Positions 37,977 through 47,132 are shown, counted from the first letter of the stretch. The stretch: 64,000 bases of DNA from CAVWDU01 sp963840725 (GCA_963840725.1 CAWIZY010000004.1:248001-312000), one strand, 5' to 3'. Program-made: numbers and translations. Notes: a model not told the origin generated them from the letters alone.

Positions 37977-38638
37977 GGACGGCCGTCCGCGACAGACGAC
38001 TTGAACCCGGTCGCACCCAGCGTCTCAATCGTCTGCCACAGCTGAACGCGATCCAGCGTTGCAACGGCGAGGGTGAAAAGCACACTGAACCCAATGTAGG
38101 CCCAGAACGAGATACCCAGGGCAACATGCGCCATATGGGCGATCTTCACCAGAGACACAATCACGCCGATGATAAAGACCTCCACCATAGCCCAATGCCG
38201 CAAGTGAAAGACCCAGCGACCCACAGGTACCAGCCAGGGTCGCCAGCACCGGTTTCGCAGCGGCAGGCACAAACCCAGCATCAGCACCAGAACCACCGCG
38301 GGAATGACAATAATAAAAGAAGCTACCAGGAGTGCGACAACCGGCAGGCCGTTGTCCCACAGCTCCCCCGGAGTCTCAATCAAGGTCATGCTGCTCTCCA
38401 GCCCGGCCTGGGAAAACGATAGAAACGGGAAGGTGCAGGCCATAGTCAAAGCGACCAGTGCCGAGAGGGAATAGGACACCACCTTGTTGTAAGCGTCGGT
38501 CCGCTTGCGCGAAAGGCCCCCGCCACAGCGTGGGCAGACGGCCACGTGCCCCGCCCGCAGCTTTCCAATGTCGACCAGCAGGTCGCAGTGCGGGCAGCCC
38601 AGGGTATCGTCATTCACGGTCTTGTCACTCCAGGCCAC
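37973..38638 (-). CDS. pqiA: PqiA-family membrane protein, first half
   Basis: A 221-residue inner-membrane protein matching the N-terminal half of PqiA. It starts with two CxxC pairs (LGCPHCDLLVDIGKL, VAVCPRCGGGLSRKR) likely binding zinc, then four helices: LSALVALTMACTFPFLSFSQ, LPVVALLVASFIIVIPAVVL, HWAMVEVFIIGVIVSLVKIA and ISFWAYIGFSVLFTLAVATL. First gene of the leftward pqi operon; 4-base overlap with the next gene. The operon promoter should lie in the approximately 275 bp to its right, where I found no clear gene. Confidence 0.92.
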   Translation of the reverse strand: MAWSDKTVNDDTLGCPHCDLLVDIGKLRAGHVAVCPRCGGGLSRKRTDAYNKVVSYSLSALVALTMACTFPFLSFSQAGLESSMTLIETPGELWDNGLPVVALLVASFIIVIPAVVLVLMLGLCLPLRNRCWRPWLVPVGRWVFHLRHWAMVEVFIIGVIVSLVKIAHMAHVALGISFWAYIGFSVLFTLAVATLDRVQLWQTIETLGATGFKSSVADGRP

Positions 38639-38913
38639 TCACCCGCGCTATTGGGGATAGCAGCTGATCTTAACAGATACCGTGGCGCCACGTGCTGCTG
38701 TATCGCGAACAACTCAGTGCCGCCCGCAACCGGGTTGGGCCCAGGGGATAAAAGCGTCGAATCATTTGCGACGGGGCCTGGTAACGGCCGTGCGCGAGTG
38801 GCGCATTGAGGCGGATCGGGCGCGGCTCTATCAGGCTGTCTACCAGGCTGCGCGAGCGCTTTGATTCGGAGCAACCGGCGGTTGCCATTGCGTCAGGTGC
38901 CGACCGCCAAAGC

Positions 38914-38947
38914 AAAAGCGGCGACTCAGGGGAGTCGCCGCTTTTTT
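38914..38947 (-). terminator. Rho-independent terminator of the DUF1194 gene (possibly bidirectional)
   Basis: A perfect 14-bp stem, AAAAGCGGCGACTC at 38914-38927 with GAGTCGCCGCTTTT at 38932-38945, around a 4-base loop. The minus-strand transcript ends in TTTTGCTTT after the hairpin, and the plus strand has a run of six T, so it could work both ways. It starts about 23 bp after the stop of the leftward DUF1194 gene. Confidence 0.92.
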
Positions 38948-38969
38948 ATCGCCTCAGAAAAACGCTGGT

Positions 38970-39800
38970 CTAGGCTGGCACGCGCCGGCGAGACCTGAGA
39001 ACCAGGCTGATCAAACCCAGCGCAATCAGGCCAAACGAGGCGGGCTCGCTCACGGTAGGATCGTCGGGACCAGGGTCAGTAATTTCACGGATAAGTTTTT
39101 CCCGGATCGCATCTTCAAAATCGGCGTTGGTCTGGGCGAAAACCTGGAAGGCACCGTCACCACCAATGACACTCAAGGCACCGTATTCGAAGGCGTCTAC
39201 AGAATATCCAGGCCCGAGTCCAAAGAAGGTCCGGTCCTCCATCCATATGGCATTGACAGCCGTGCCGCCCGCAGCCAGGAAGGTGTCTCGAGCATCGCGT
39301 GTGGCCTGGCAATCCGGACTCGTGAAAACACAGCCCTCACCCGATTGTACGCCCTCAGACGTGATATCCACAATTGACCGGGTGGCCTCAAAGCCGTTAG
39401 TGGTAATTGCCGTCGCAGCATCACGCAACATTTGGGCCTGACCGTCGTCTATGCCGCCGTTTCCTCGCCCGGCCGCATCGACTGCATCCGCGTAAGCATT
39501 TGCTTCTGCGGCACTGCTGATCTGAACCCAATCAAGAGCGATAGTGACATTGGTTCCGAAATCCCAAAGCGCTACCGCGATGCTGCCAATGGCGCCGCTC
39601 TCGATCGCCGCAATCACATCGGCGTTGCGAAAGGCTGCCGAGATGCCGCTGCGTCGCAAGGCGAAATCCGTGCCGTCCACACTGCCCGATGTATCTGTCG
39701 CAAGAATCAATTCCAAATCGACCGGAATCGCCTGCGCCGATTGATTGAATCCCGATAAACCGGCAACGACCAAAGTAGTTGCTAGCAAAAGCTTTTTCAT
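38970..39800 (-). CDS. DUF1194 von Willebrand A-like protein with PEP-CTERM-like tail
   Basis: A 276-residue exported protein. After a signal peptide (MKKLLLATTLVVAGLSGFNQ, SAQA) comes a VWA fold: LELILATDTSGSVDGTDFAL with the MIDAS pattern DTSGS at residues 36-40, and AVALWDFGTNVTIALDWVQI. It ends with VSEPASFGLIALGLISLVLR then SRRR, the tripartite pattern of PEP-CTERM sorting signals, with SEPAS in place of the usual PEPAS. Exosortase would recognise such a tail; no exosortase gene is in the window. ATG 39800 is preceded by GGGAGA and begins the signal peptide; an earlier frame start at 39980 is rejected. Biological role unknown. Confidence 0.92.
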   Translation of the reverse strand: MKKLLLATTLVVAGLSGFNQSAQAIPVDLELILATDTSGSVDGTDFALRRSGISAAFRNADVIAAIESGAIGSIAVALWDFGTNVTIALDWVQISSAAEANAYADAVDAAGRGNGGIDDGQAQMLRDAATAITTNGFEATRSIVDITSEGVQSGEGCVFTSPDCQATRDARDTFLAAGGTAVNAIWMEDRTFFGLGPGYSVDAFEYGALSVIGGDGAFQVFAQTNADFEDAIREKLIREITDPGPDDPTVSEPASFGLIALGLISLVLRSRRRVPA

Positions 39801-40111
39801 TTTAATTCTCCCTACACTCAGTACCGGCGCGCTTTTCTGACGCGCCTCGACTGGGCCACAATGAACCGCAGTAGGGTAGACCTTGCATAAAGTAGGCCAA
39901 AAAATTTTTTTCTTGAAAATCAACGACCTAAAAACTTCGAGCGAATAAATACGACGTGATTGTAAATTTTCCTGACACATTTAGGGCGACACGACAAACT
40001 CGCGGCGCTCGCTCGGGAATGGCCCCAGCGGATGGATCTGAAGCCCGATTGCAACCATTACCCATTGCCGCCAACCTGACCGCGGTGGAGATTGCAGCCG
40101 TCGGCGCCTGA
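39801..40111. other. AT-rich upstream region of the DUF1194 gene
   Basis: A 311-bp gap. The part at 39893-39960 is markedly AT-rich (AAAAAATTTTTTTCTTGAAA), unlike the surrounding GC-rich DNA, and is the best candidate for the DUF1194 promoter. The rest up to the stop of the membrane-protein gene at 40112 shows nothing recognisable. Confidence 0.5.
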
Positions 40112-41128
40112 TCACAGCTTGCCTGCCGCAACTGGCCTGCGCTCATAGAGTCGATCCAGCAATACCACCGCCCCCCAGGCGTAGATTGTTACCGCAACGA
40201 ACAGACCCATACGCACCGCGAACGCCTTGTAAACATCCTTGCCGTTGGCACTGTCCGCCACGGCCGGCCCGAGCAAAATCAGCAGAGTCACCAGAACATT
40301 TTGCCAGAAAGTCGGTGGCAGCCGGGTGGCAATAACGCCAAAAAACTTTCCGGTGATATAAACCCCTGTCAGCAACATCCAGAGAAAGAACATCCACAGA
40401 TCAGGTTTAACACTGAGACCGGTCCAGAACAGAACAGCCAGCATACCCGCTACAAAAGTAGAGCCCAGTAGCTCTCGCCCGGCGCTGCCCGCGTTAACCC
40501 CGCAGGCCTGCTGACCCAGAGCCACGGTTTTCATGACAATAGGCAAATACAGCGCGGGATTGATCATAGCCAGCATGAAGCCGGGAAAGACAATCAGGGT
40601 GGCGCGCAAGGCGAGCCAGCGCGACTTCCCGGACGGCACGTGAGCTGGTCTCGCCGCTGGCAGGTCATCCTCCGGAAAAAGGGGATACACCAGCCACTGA
40701 CAGACGACCGCCAGTATCATTCCGATGACCATGCCGCTGATCAACGCCATGGCCAGCCCCTGTGCCAGCAGGCCGGCGGCGGAGATTAACGCAACCCCTA
40801 CGGTCAGCAGTGTCCCAATCAGAGCTTTGCCCAGATGCAAGGTCAGGTAGTTGCAAAAAAACAGACAAACCAACACGACCAACAAGCCGGTCGCCGGATA
40901 GTGGTCCAGCAGCGGAGTCAGTAATAAGCCGAGGCCCAGGGTGGCCAGCAACGCGATTGCCAGTCCCAGGGTCCCTTTAAAGCCCATCGGCGGTTTAGGT
41001 GCCGCCGTCAGCATAAAGGCAAATATGGGTGCCAGAAACGGTATCTCCAGCGCCAGCCCATAACCCGCTGCCAGCGACAGGGCCACGGTCAGGCTGACTC
41101 GAAAAACCCGCCGGGCGCCAATATCCAT
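40112..41128 (-). CDS. DUF2955/FUSC-like inner-membrane transporter
   Basis: A 338-residue polytopic membrane protein with ten or so hydrophobic segments, such as VSLTVALSLAAGYGLALEIP, LATLGLGLLLTPLLD, LISGMVIGMILAVVCQWLVY and LRATLIVFPGFMLAMINPAL. It matches the DUF2955 group related to the fusaric acid resistance (FUSC) transporters. The ATG at 41128 lies 18 bp after the stop of the HlyD-type adaptor gene and has GGGACTGAG before it, so I chose it over 41200, which would overlap that gene. With the adaptor and TolC-like genes it forms an efflux operon, probably for aromatic acids or similar anions. The substrate is inference. Confidence 0.85.
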   Translation of the reverse strand: MDIGARRVFRVSLTVALSLAAGYGLALEIPFLAPIFAFMLTAAPKPPMGFKGTLGLAIALLATLGLGLLLTPLLDHYPATGLLVVLVCLFFCNYLTLHLGKALIGTLLTVGVALISAAGLLAQGLAMALISGMVIGMILAVVCQWLVYPLFPEDDLPAARPAHVPSGKSRWLALRATLIVFPGFMLAMINPALYLPIVMKTVALGQQACGVNAGSAGRELLGSTFVAGMLAVLFWTGLSVKPDLWMFFLWMLLTGVYITGKFFGVIATRLPPTFWQNVLVTLLILLGPAVADSANGKDVYKAFAVRMGLFVAVTIYAWGAVVLLDRLYERRPVAAGKL

Positions 41129-41145
41129 CTCAGTCCCGGGGCGCT

Positions 41146-42288
41146 TCAGTAGGCATAGGAGAAGTAACTCATCAGTCGAATATGCAACATGCCCAGCCAC
41201 TTCAATAGACCGGCCCCTTCGGTATAAGCGATAACCGAGGCCTGGCCTCCCACACGCAACTGTCGGCTCAGTTCCACCTGCCCGCTGCCATCGAACCTGA
41301 CGTTGACAGGAAACCGCTGCGACTGCCGCAACCAGTCGCGGCTGTTGTCGATGCTGGGCAGGGTGCCGGGCGGGGGCGCCTGGCCGGAACTAACCCCCAG
41401 GCCGATGCTGCTGACCTGACCCTGAAAGACCCGGCCCGGCAGGACGTCAAACAGTAACTCGACCGGTGTCCCGAGTCGCAAACGCCCGAGGTTGTTTTCG
41501 GTGTACTCCGCCCGCACCCAGACATCGTTCGTCGCAACCAGCGTCATAACCGGATTGCCCGCACCGGCATAGGCGCCGATATCGGCGCGTAAATCGGTGA
41601 TCACCCCATGCGAGGAGGACACCACCACGGTGCGTTCAAGGTCCAGTTCGGCCTGTACTACCGCTCCCCTGGCAATCTTGAGCTGTGAGTTATCCTCACC
41701 GTCGCCGCCCTTTTGCTCGATCGCCTGCTGAATGCCGGATTTAGCCGCCGCTACCCTGGCCCGGGCGCTGTCGAGACTGGCGCGCGAGATTTCCACACGG
41801 CGCGTGGAAATGGTACCCGGATCCTCCTTACGCAGCCGCTCGAGCCGCTGGGTATCTTTTTCGGCGGACACCAGGCTCGCTTGTGCTGAACTGAGATTCG
41901 CCCGCGCCGCCTCTACCGCGGCATCCCCTGCCTCTACCTGACGCCGGGTGTTTTCCAGATCGGAGCGCGCGCGCTCCAGCGCGATCTCATACTGCAGCGG
42001 ATCGATACTGAACAGCCGGTCTCCCGCCTTCACCTGTTGATTGTCTTGCACCCAGATTTCGCGCACGATTCCAGACACCTGGGGAGCCACGCCGACAACG
42101 TAGCCCTGAATTCGCGCCTGATCCGTGTATGGGGTCATGCGGTCAGCGAGCAGGTACCACAGCAAGCTGACAGCGATCAGCCCCGCGATAGCGAAGCCAA
42201 CACGTCGGACCACCGCCGGTGCCGACTCCTCGCCGGGTTTACCCGGATCGTCAGTGTTCGCCTCAACCGCGTCTTCAGACGTGCTCAT
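41146..42288 (-). CDS. HlyD/EmrA-type membrane fusion protein
   Basis: A 380-residue periplasmic adaptor. It has a single N-terminal helix (VGFAIAGLIAVSLLWYLLAD, about residues 29-48), a lipoyl-like half (GYVVGVAPQVSGIVREIWVQ), a long coiled-coil hairpin (about 95-205, rich in Ala, Glu, Arg, such as LERARSDLENTRRQVEAGDA), the second lipoyl half (VVVSSSHGVITDLRADIG) and a beta-barrel domain (WVRAEYTENNLGRLRLGTPV). It joins the inner-membrane pump DUF2955 to the TolC-like channel in the same operon. The TolC-like gene lies 53 bp upstream. Confidence 0.93.
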   Translation of the reverse strand: MSTSEDAVEANTDDPGKPGEESAPAVVRRVGFAIAGLIAVSLLWYLLADRMTPYTDQARIQGYVVGVAPQVSGIVREIWVQDNQQVKAGDRLFSIDPLQYEIALERARSDLENTRRQVEAGDAAVEAARANLSSAQASLVSAEKDTQRLERLRKEDPGTISTRRVEISRASLDSARARVAAAKSGIQQAIEQKGGDGEDNSQLKIARGAVVQAELDLERTVVVSSSHGVITDLRADIGAYAGAGNPVMTLVATNDVWVRAEYTENNLGRLRLGTPVELLFDVLPGRVFQGQVSSIGLGVSSGQAPPPGTLPSIDNSRDWLRQSQRFPVNVRFDGSGQVELSRQLRVGGQASVIAYTEGAGLLKWLGMLHIRLMSYFSYAY

Positions 42289-42341
42289 TATCCAAACCTT
42301 CCATTAATTTTGTCACCCGCATTCTGCTGCGACCCGTTTTT

Positions 42342-43877
42342 TTATTCTGGCGGAGCGGGCAGTGGAGCCGTCAAGATCTCACCCCAGTCGGTGCGCTCTT
42401 CCATGACTTCGCGGGTGTTTTGCGGGATGTAGTCCTCCGCCGTGGCCGCCCGCCAGCCCCCGCCCAGGGCGCGGTAGAAAGACACCACTGCGGCTACGTG
42501 CGCACCCTTGTTGGCTACATAGTTCGCCGACTGCAGCGCCAGCGAACGCTGGGCATCGAGCACCCGGACAAAATCCGAATAGCCCTCACGGTAGCGCGAG
42601 GTGGAGAGCTTCAGCGAACGCTCTGCGGCGACCAGCGCCTCGGCCAGAATGGCGTCCTGCTCACGCGTTTTGACCACGCTGATCGCGGCGTCATCCAGCT
42701 CCCGGGCCGCCTGCAATACGGTGTTCTCGTAACGCTCAATAGCCTGCTGCAAAAGCGTATCCTGGACGCGAACATTATTCTCCAAGCGACCGTAATTGAA
42801 CAGGTTCCAGGAGAACCCGGGGCCGAAACCCGTGTCCAGCGTATCGACATTGCCGTCCAGCGTATTGCCCGACCACCCGAGGGTGCCGAACAGTGAAACA
42901 GCGGGATAGAGATTCGCCTCCGCAATACCGATCTGGGCTGACTGCGCCGCCACCTGCAGGGCTGCGGCGCGCACATCGGGCCGACGCAACAGCAGGCGAG
43001 CCGGGAGTTCGTGAATCATCAGTGGGTCCAGCGCGGGTAGCGCTGTCGCTTTGCCTGCCAACTCGGGCAGCTGGCCCGGCGGGCGGCCCAGCAACACAGT
43101 CAGGGAATTGGCGACCTGTTGCAGGCTGACTTCCAGTTCGGGAATGGTCGCCATCGTGGAGAGGTATTGCGTTTTTGCCTGCTGGAGATCCAGTTCCGAA
43201 TCCTGCCCGCTATCATAAAGACGCCGGGTAATTTCGAGACTGCGCTTTTGCAAACCCGCGTTCCTGCGGGCTATCTCGATCTGCTGCGCCACCGTGCGGT
43301 AAAGAAAGTATGTCTGGGCAACCTGGGCACTGAGCAGTATCTGGGCGTTTTGCTGGTTGGCCAGCGAGGCAAAAAAACTGGCGTCAGCCGATTCAATGCC
43401 GCGCTGGTAGCGCCCCCAGAAGTCAAGCTCCCAACCGACGTCAAAACCCAGGTTGTAACTCTCCAGACCCGTCCGGTCGCCTGAATTGCTGCCCTCGGTG
43501 GGCCGTCCATCGACCCGGGAATACGCACCGTTCGCCTGCTGCAATTGCGGATACTGACTGCCAGTTGCGATACCGAGCAGGGCCCTGCTCTGGGCAATGG
43601 CCAACCCGGCAATACGCAGGGTCGGGTTTTCGTCACGAGCAGTTTCGATCAACTGGTTGAGAACTGGATCGTTAAAGGCATGCCACCAGAAGGCCAGATC
43701 ACCCTGTGCCACTGGTGCTGCGCTTCCCTCCTCAGCTTGCCCGTAAAGACTGGATTCCCAATCCGCCACCCAATCGACCTCGGGCTGCTCGTAGTCCGGC
43801 CCCAGTGTGGTGCAGCCCGAGAGCAACAGCGCAAGCCCCAGCGGCAGCACCCACCCGCTAGCACACGGCCTTGTCAT
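42342..43877 (-). CDS. TolC/NodT-family outer-membrane efflux lipoprotein
   Basis: A 511-residue outer-membrane channel subunit. Signal and lipobox: GWVLPLGLALLLSGC with Cys22. It then has GPDYEQPEVDWVADWESS typical of the NodT class, and two outer-membrane efflux repeats of long helices (LEITRRLYDSGQDSELDLQQ and LKLSTSRYREGYSDFVRVLD). Conserved strands include NLGFDVGWELDFWGRYQRGI and GPGFSWNLFNYGRLENNV. I chose ATG 43877 because it gives a short signal right before the lipobox; the frame is open from 43907. First gene of the efflux operon with HlyD and DUF2955 proteins. Confidence 0.94.
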   Translation of the reverse strand: MTRPCASGWVLPLGLALLLSGCTTLGPDYEQPEVDWVADWESSLYGQAEEGSAAPVAQGDLAFWWHAFNDPVLNQLIETARDENPTLRIAGLAIAQSRALLGIATGSQYPQLQQANGAYSRVDGRPTEGSNSGDRTGLESYNLGFDVGWELDFWGRYQRGIESADASFFASLANQQNAQILLSAQVAQTYFLYRTVAQQIEIARRNAGLQKRSLEITRRLYDSGQDSELDLQQAKTQYLSTMATIPELEVSLQQVANSLTVLLGRPPGQLPELAGKATALPALDPLMIHELPARLLLRRPDVRAAALQVAAQSAQIGIAEANLYPAVSLFGTLGWSGNTLDGNVDTLDTGFGPGFSWNLFNYGRLENNVRVQDTLLQQAIERYENTVLQAARELDDAAISVVKTREQDAILAEALVAAERSLKLSTSRYREGYSDFVRVLDAQRSLALQSANYVANKGAHVAAVVSFYRALGGGWRAATAEDYIPQNTREVMEERTDWGEILTAPLPAPPE

Positions 43878-44018
43878 CGCGCCGCGCACCCATCTGGGGC
43901 GGGGCATTCACTCGCATTGCTCACTTGCAAAGGCTCTTTTGGATTGTGCACAAAGGCTTGTTCGTTTGCCTGGCCTCAGGTGAGACCCAGCATGACTACA
44001 TAGCGTATAGCAACACGA

Positions 44019-44674
44019 GTAGCCGTTCCAGCCGAAGCCGTTGTCTCTGCGGGCAACAGCGGCGACGTGCCCTAGATCGTATGGACTCCCTCTGGCGCCC
44101 CTACCGCACTGAGTGTGGCGCAAACCAATGTACCCTCTTCCAAACTCTTCTTTATGCGGTTGATTGAACCGGCAGAGTTGGCCGGACCGCGGGAAACCGT
44201 CAACTGCCCCTGGACGCCGGGCCCAACAGGCGTCATCCAGGGCAAGGTTATCTATGCTGACGGTGCCGGTGGCAACCTCGACGGCTGCGCCCCCTTCTCG
44301 ACAGACCAGACGGGCCAGATTGTCGCGGTGGATCGCGGAGGCTGCTTCTTCAGTGACAAGATACAGAACATCGAGGCCGCGGGCGGTATCCTCTAGGGCA
44401 CCTCAACATATTGGGCATGATGTTTGACGAAACAGACGATCTCGATTTTGGCTCCCTCGGCTTCCCGCAGCTGTTCTTCTTCGACGGAGCGCTCACATCG
44501 TTCGGCTATATCGTAGAGACTGAATTTAACGGTATTCCGATCCAGGTGAGAGGTGGTTTGATCGCCGGTGACCAAGCCCTCTTCACATCGACCGATGGCA
44601 GCGTACCTGTGCCTGGCACCGCTGTGCTGACTCTGCTGGGTTTGGGACTGCTGGCGCGTCGCCGCCGCCAGTAA
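44019..44674 (+). pseudogene. Broken subtilisin-family (S8) protease with PA domain and PEP-CTERM-like tail
   Basis: Remains of an exported protein. One frame reads AEAVVSAGNSGDVP, a TAG stop where a Tyr is expected, then IVWTPSGAPTALSVAQTNVP and a PA domain with GNLDGCAPFSTDQTGQIVAV and DRGGCFFSDKIQNIEAAGG. It stops at about 44396. After the break another frame (from 44411) supplies FGSLGFPQLFFFDGALTSFG, NGIPIQVRGGLIAGDQALF and a tail VPVPGTAVLTLLGLGLLARR, a PEP-CTERM-like signal. The SAGNSGD and TPSGAPTALSVAQ segments are typical of subtilases, but the catalytic Asp, His and Ser regions are missing. The last part may come from a second PEP-CTERM gene fused by deletion. Confidence 0.7.
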
Positions 44675-44696
44675 CACACCGCTTCTAATCGATCAC

Positions 44697-44721
44697 GGCG
44701 CTCTCCCCGGAGCGCCTTTTT
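44697..44721 (+). terminator. Rho-independent terminator after the broken PEP-CTERM gene
   Basis: GGCGCTC at 44697-44703 pairs with GAGCGCC at 44710-44716 around a 6-base loop and is followed by a run of five T. It lies 23 bp after the stop codon of the PEP-CTERM-like tail on the plus strand, showing that this was once a true gene end. Confidence 0.88.
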
Positions 44722-44788
44722 ATCTTCTCTCACCACACCACTGCGTCAGCCGAACACACCGACATAGGGGTACTTCTTTGGCTACCCT

Positions 44789-46537
44789 TCAGATAGCGGG
44801 CCGATAACGCCGCCAAATTGTCACGGCGCTGACCAGCCCCAACGGAACGAATAACAGGGCAGGACTCAAGGCGAACCAGGGCTCACTGCCAGACCAGTTG
44901 ATTTGCCCCTCGGCAAGCAACTCTCCGCTACCTCTCTGGTAGGGGATCACATACCATTTCAGCAGCGCCAGTGGCATCAACAACCCGTACACCATCAGCA
45001 ATATTGGCGCCACCAGGGTTAAGCGCGTTTTACGCAAGCAACGATCCGACTCCGGCGTGTGATGCAAGCGTTCGCGAAAGGCCCGCTCCTGTGGACTCAC
45101 GACGCCCGCGCGGGATACCAGAACAATTGTCATTACGCTGGCGACAGCGCCCAAAACCGCAGGGTCAAGATAGCTGGGCAGATTCAGAAAACCCAGATAG
45201 ACCAGGGCTGCAGGCACCACGTTTGCCATAAAACCGACAATGATTCCCCAGTAAGCACCAGCGGCGGTAATGCGCTTGCTCCAGATACTCATAAAGCCCA
45301 CCGGGCCCCAGGAGGAAGCAAACACGGTGCCGATAAACAGCATGATCCAAAACAGATCCGGCGGCACATAAAAACTGGCTACCAGGACCAGGCCTGCGAT
45401 CAGCAAGACGAGAACCCGGGTTTTACCCACCGTGACGGTACCCCCAGCAGGCGGGATATCGTTACTGACACTGAAGCCCACCAGCGATAGAAACGTCGAG
45501 GCGGAGGATAGGGCCGCGGCCATAATGCCTGCAAGAAGCAGCGCGCCCAGGAGTTCGGGGACCAACTCCTTGGCCGCCCAGATAATGACAGTTTCCGAAG
45601 GTTGGATATCGGGATTCACCAGATTGATCAGACCGCCCACACCGTAGATCAGAATCTGCATCGCAATGACCGCAAAGCTCGCATAGATTGCTGCCCGCAA
45701 CACGACATGCTCGTCCCGTGCCATCAGGTGTCGACTGGCCTGCCAGGGGCTCACCGCATAGACGACCCCCCAGCAGGTGTCGACAACGATGACCCAAATC
45801 AGGAAATCAAGGGCTGTCTTCCATCCTGTGCCTGGCCCCACGGTGCCATGCCAGGCGGTAATATCGGGTTTGACCTGCGATCGGGTCAGCGACTCAATGG
45901 CGGTAGGCAGGCCACCGAGATCTCTCACAACATAGAAAACAAAGAGTAGGGTGGCTACACCAAACAACAAAAACATCAGGGTGTCAGTAATCATGACACC
46001 GCGCGACCCCGAGTAGATCGTGAACACTGTGTAGCTCAGCCAGGCGACCACCAGAGCCTGCTGATAGCTCAATGGAGTAAGATCCGAGAGCAACAAGGCG
46101 GCGCCCTGGGTTACTACAAGCAGGTATCCACCCAGACCAATAACAATGGTGTAGCCCGCCGCCTGCTGCACCCGTCGACTGTCAAATCGTTGTCCGAGGA
46201 AATCCGCTACCGTTGGCGCACGGCTACGGCGCAGAAACGTACCGAACAAGAGGGCTCCGTATACGTAACCCGCCACCGCTATACCCGGCAGTAGCAGGTA
46301 GGGGCCCATTTGGCCGTCATAGGTAAACCCCGCCTCCCCTAAAAAAATTGAGGTGCTGAATACGCTGGCCACCAGCGTGCCTACTATAAGGAAAGTCGGG
46401 GCACGTCGTCCGGCCACAAAATAGTCATCGACAGCTTGAACCTTGCGGCCGGAGTATCCCCCGACCAGAACGAAAACGACAAGACTGAGCGCGATGGTGA
46501 AGCTGTAAATATCGATCGGTGCTCTCCCGATGATCAC
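44789..46537 (-). CDS. Sodium:solute symporter (SSS family)
   Basis: An inner-membrane transporter of about 582 residues with some 13-14 hydrophobic helices. Family features: IALSLVVFVLVGGYSGRKVQ, VDDYFVAGRRAPTFLIVGTL, FSTSIFLGEAGFTYDG and a C-terminal core with LLLAGIMAAALSSASTFLSL. SSS members import sugars, amino acids, organic acids or similar compounds with sodium. The true start is unclear. I give the GTG at 46537. A strong ribosome-binding sequence (GGGAGAG, minus strand 46528-46522) lies downstream of that GTG and points at ATC (46516) or ATT (46510), with no ATG nearby, so a rare start codon is possible. An ATG at 46609 would add 24 unlikely residues. Substrate unknown; divergent from the cupin gene. 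Confidence 0.9.
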   Translation of the reverse strand: MIIGRAPIDIYSFTIALSLVVFVLVGGYSGRKVQAVDDYFVAGRRAPTFLIVGTLVASVFSTSIFLGEAGFTYDGQMGPYLLLPGIAVAGYVYGALLFGTFLRRSRAPTVADFLGQRFDSRRVQQAAGYTIVIGLGGYLLVVTQGAALLLSDLTPLSYQQALVVAWLSYTVFTIYSGSRGVMITDTLMFLLFGVATLLFVFYVVRDLGGLPTAIESLTRSQVKPDITAWHGTVGPGTGWKTALDFLIWVIVVDTCWGVVYAVSPWQASRHLMARDEHVVLRAAIYASFAVIAMQILIYGVGGLINLVNPDIQPSETVIIWAAKELVPELLGALLLAGIMAAALSSASTFLSLVGFSVSNDIPPAGGTVTVGKTRVLVLLIAGLVLVASFYVPPDLFWIMLFIGTVFASSWGPVGFMSIWSKRITAAGAYWGIIVGFMANVVPAALVYLGFLNLPSYLDPAVLGAVASVMTIVLVSRAGVVSPQERAFRERLHHTPESDRCLRKTRLTLVAPILLMVYGLLMPLALLKWYVIPYQRGSGELLAEGQINWSGSEPWFALSPALLFVPLGLVSAVTIWRRYRPAI

Positions 46538-46766
46538 CCGCAATCGTTGATCCTGACCGGCATTACGACATGCGGGCCAGGCTCTCACATCGGCAGGCCT
46601 CCCGGTCAATTACCTACACGTAGAGCCTATCCCGGAAAAACCCATAGCAGCTTCCGCGCGGACAGGCTGGGAGGAACATCGGCCGCTGCTATGCTGTACT
46701 TCGATGCGTGCACCCTAAGCCCCATCTGGTCTCTATGGACCATTAAAACTGTCAGGAGAAAATAGC

Positions 46767-47132
46767 ATGCCAGAGATCAGCGTACAGCACGGATGTGCCT
46801 CACTCACAGATCTTCTCAAAGTCGACTCCTTCGGCGAGCCGGTTGGGTCACTGCCACTGCAAACCGATAAGGGGTTTTTTGAGACTGACAACCTGATCGC
46901 TGGGACGTGGGAATGCGCGCCGGGCACTCTGCGACTGGATCTTGACCTCATGGAGTTCTGCCACCTGCTGGAAGGTCACTGGAAGTTCACATCAGAATCC
47001 GGCGTGGTCACTGAGGTCAAGGCGGGCGACAGTTGGATCTTTCCCCGCGGCTGGAAAGGCACCGCCGAGGTGATCGAAAAAGTGCGTAAGGTCTACTTTA
47101 TGATGCTGCCCGTCTCGGAGACTGCGGCGTAG
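46767..47132 (+). CDS. Cupin-domain protein (DUF861/EutQ-like)
   Basis: A 121-residue small beta-barrel protein. The cupin core is FCHLLEGHWKFTSESGVVTE and VKAGDSWIFPRGWKGTAEV, as in the Cupin_3 (DUF861) family. ETDNLIAGTWECAPGTLRLD precedes it. Such proteins often bind a metal or a small carboxylate and accompany catabolic genes. There is a GGAG about 12 bases before the ATG. It is divergent from the symporter and convergent with the second reductive-dehalogenase-like gene, 37 bp away. Function unknown. Confidence 0.88.
   Translation: MPEISVQHGCASLTDLLKVDSFGEPVGSLPLQTDKGFFETDNLIAGTWECAPGTLRLDLDLMEFCHLLEGHWKFTSESGVVTEVKAGDSWIFPRGWKGTAEVIEKVRKVYFMMLPVSETAA

Noticed and set aside
38682..38864. 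60-residue frame (end RIEADRARLYQAVYQAARAL) upstream of the pqi operon
   Set aside because: The end looks protein-like but there is no ribosome-binding site and no recognisable family; it is more likely chance or the pqi promoter region.
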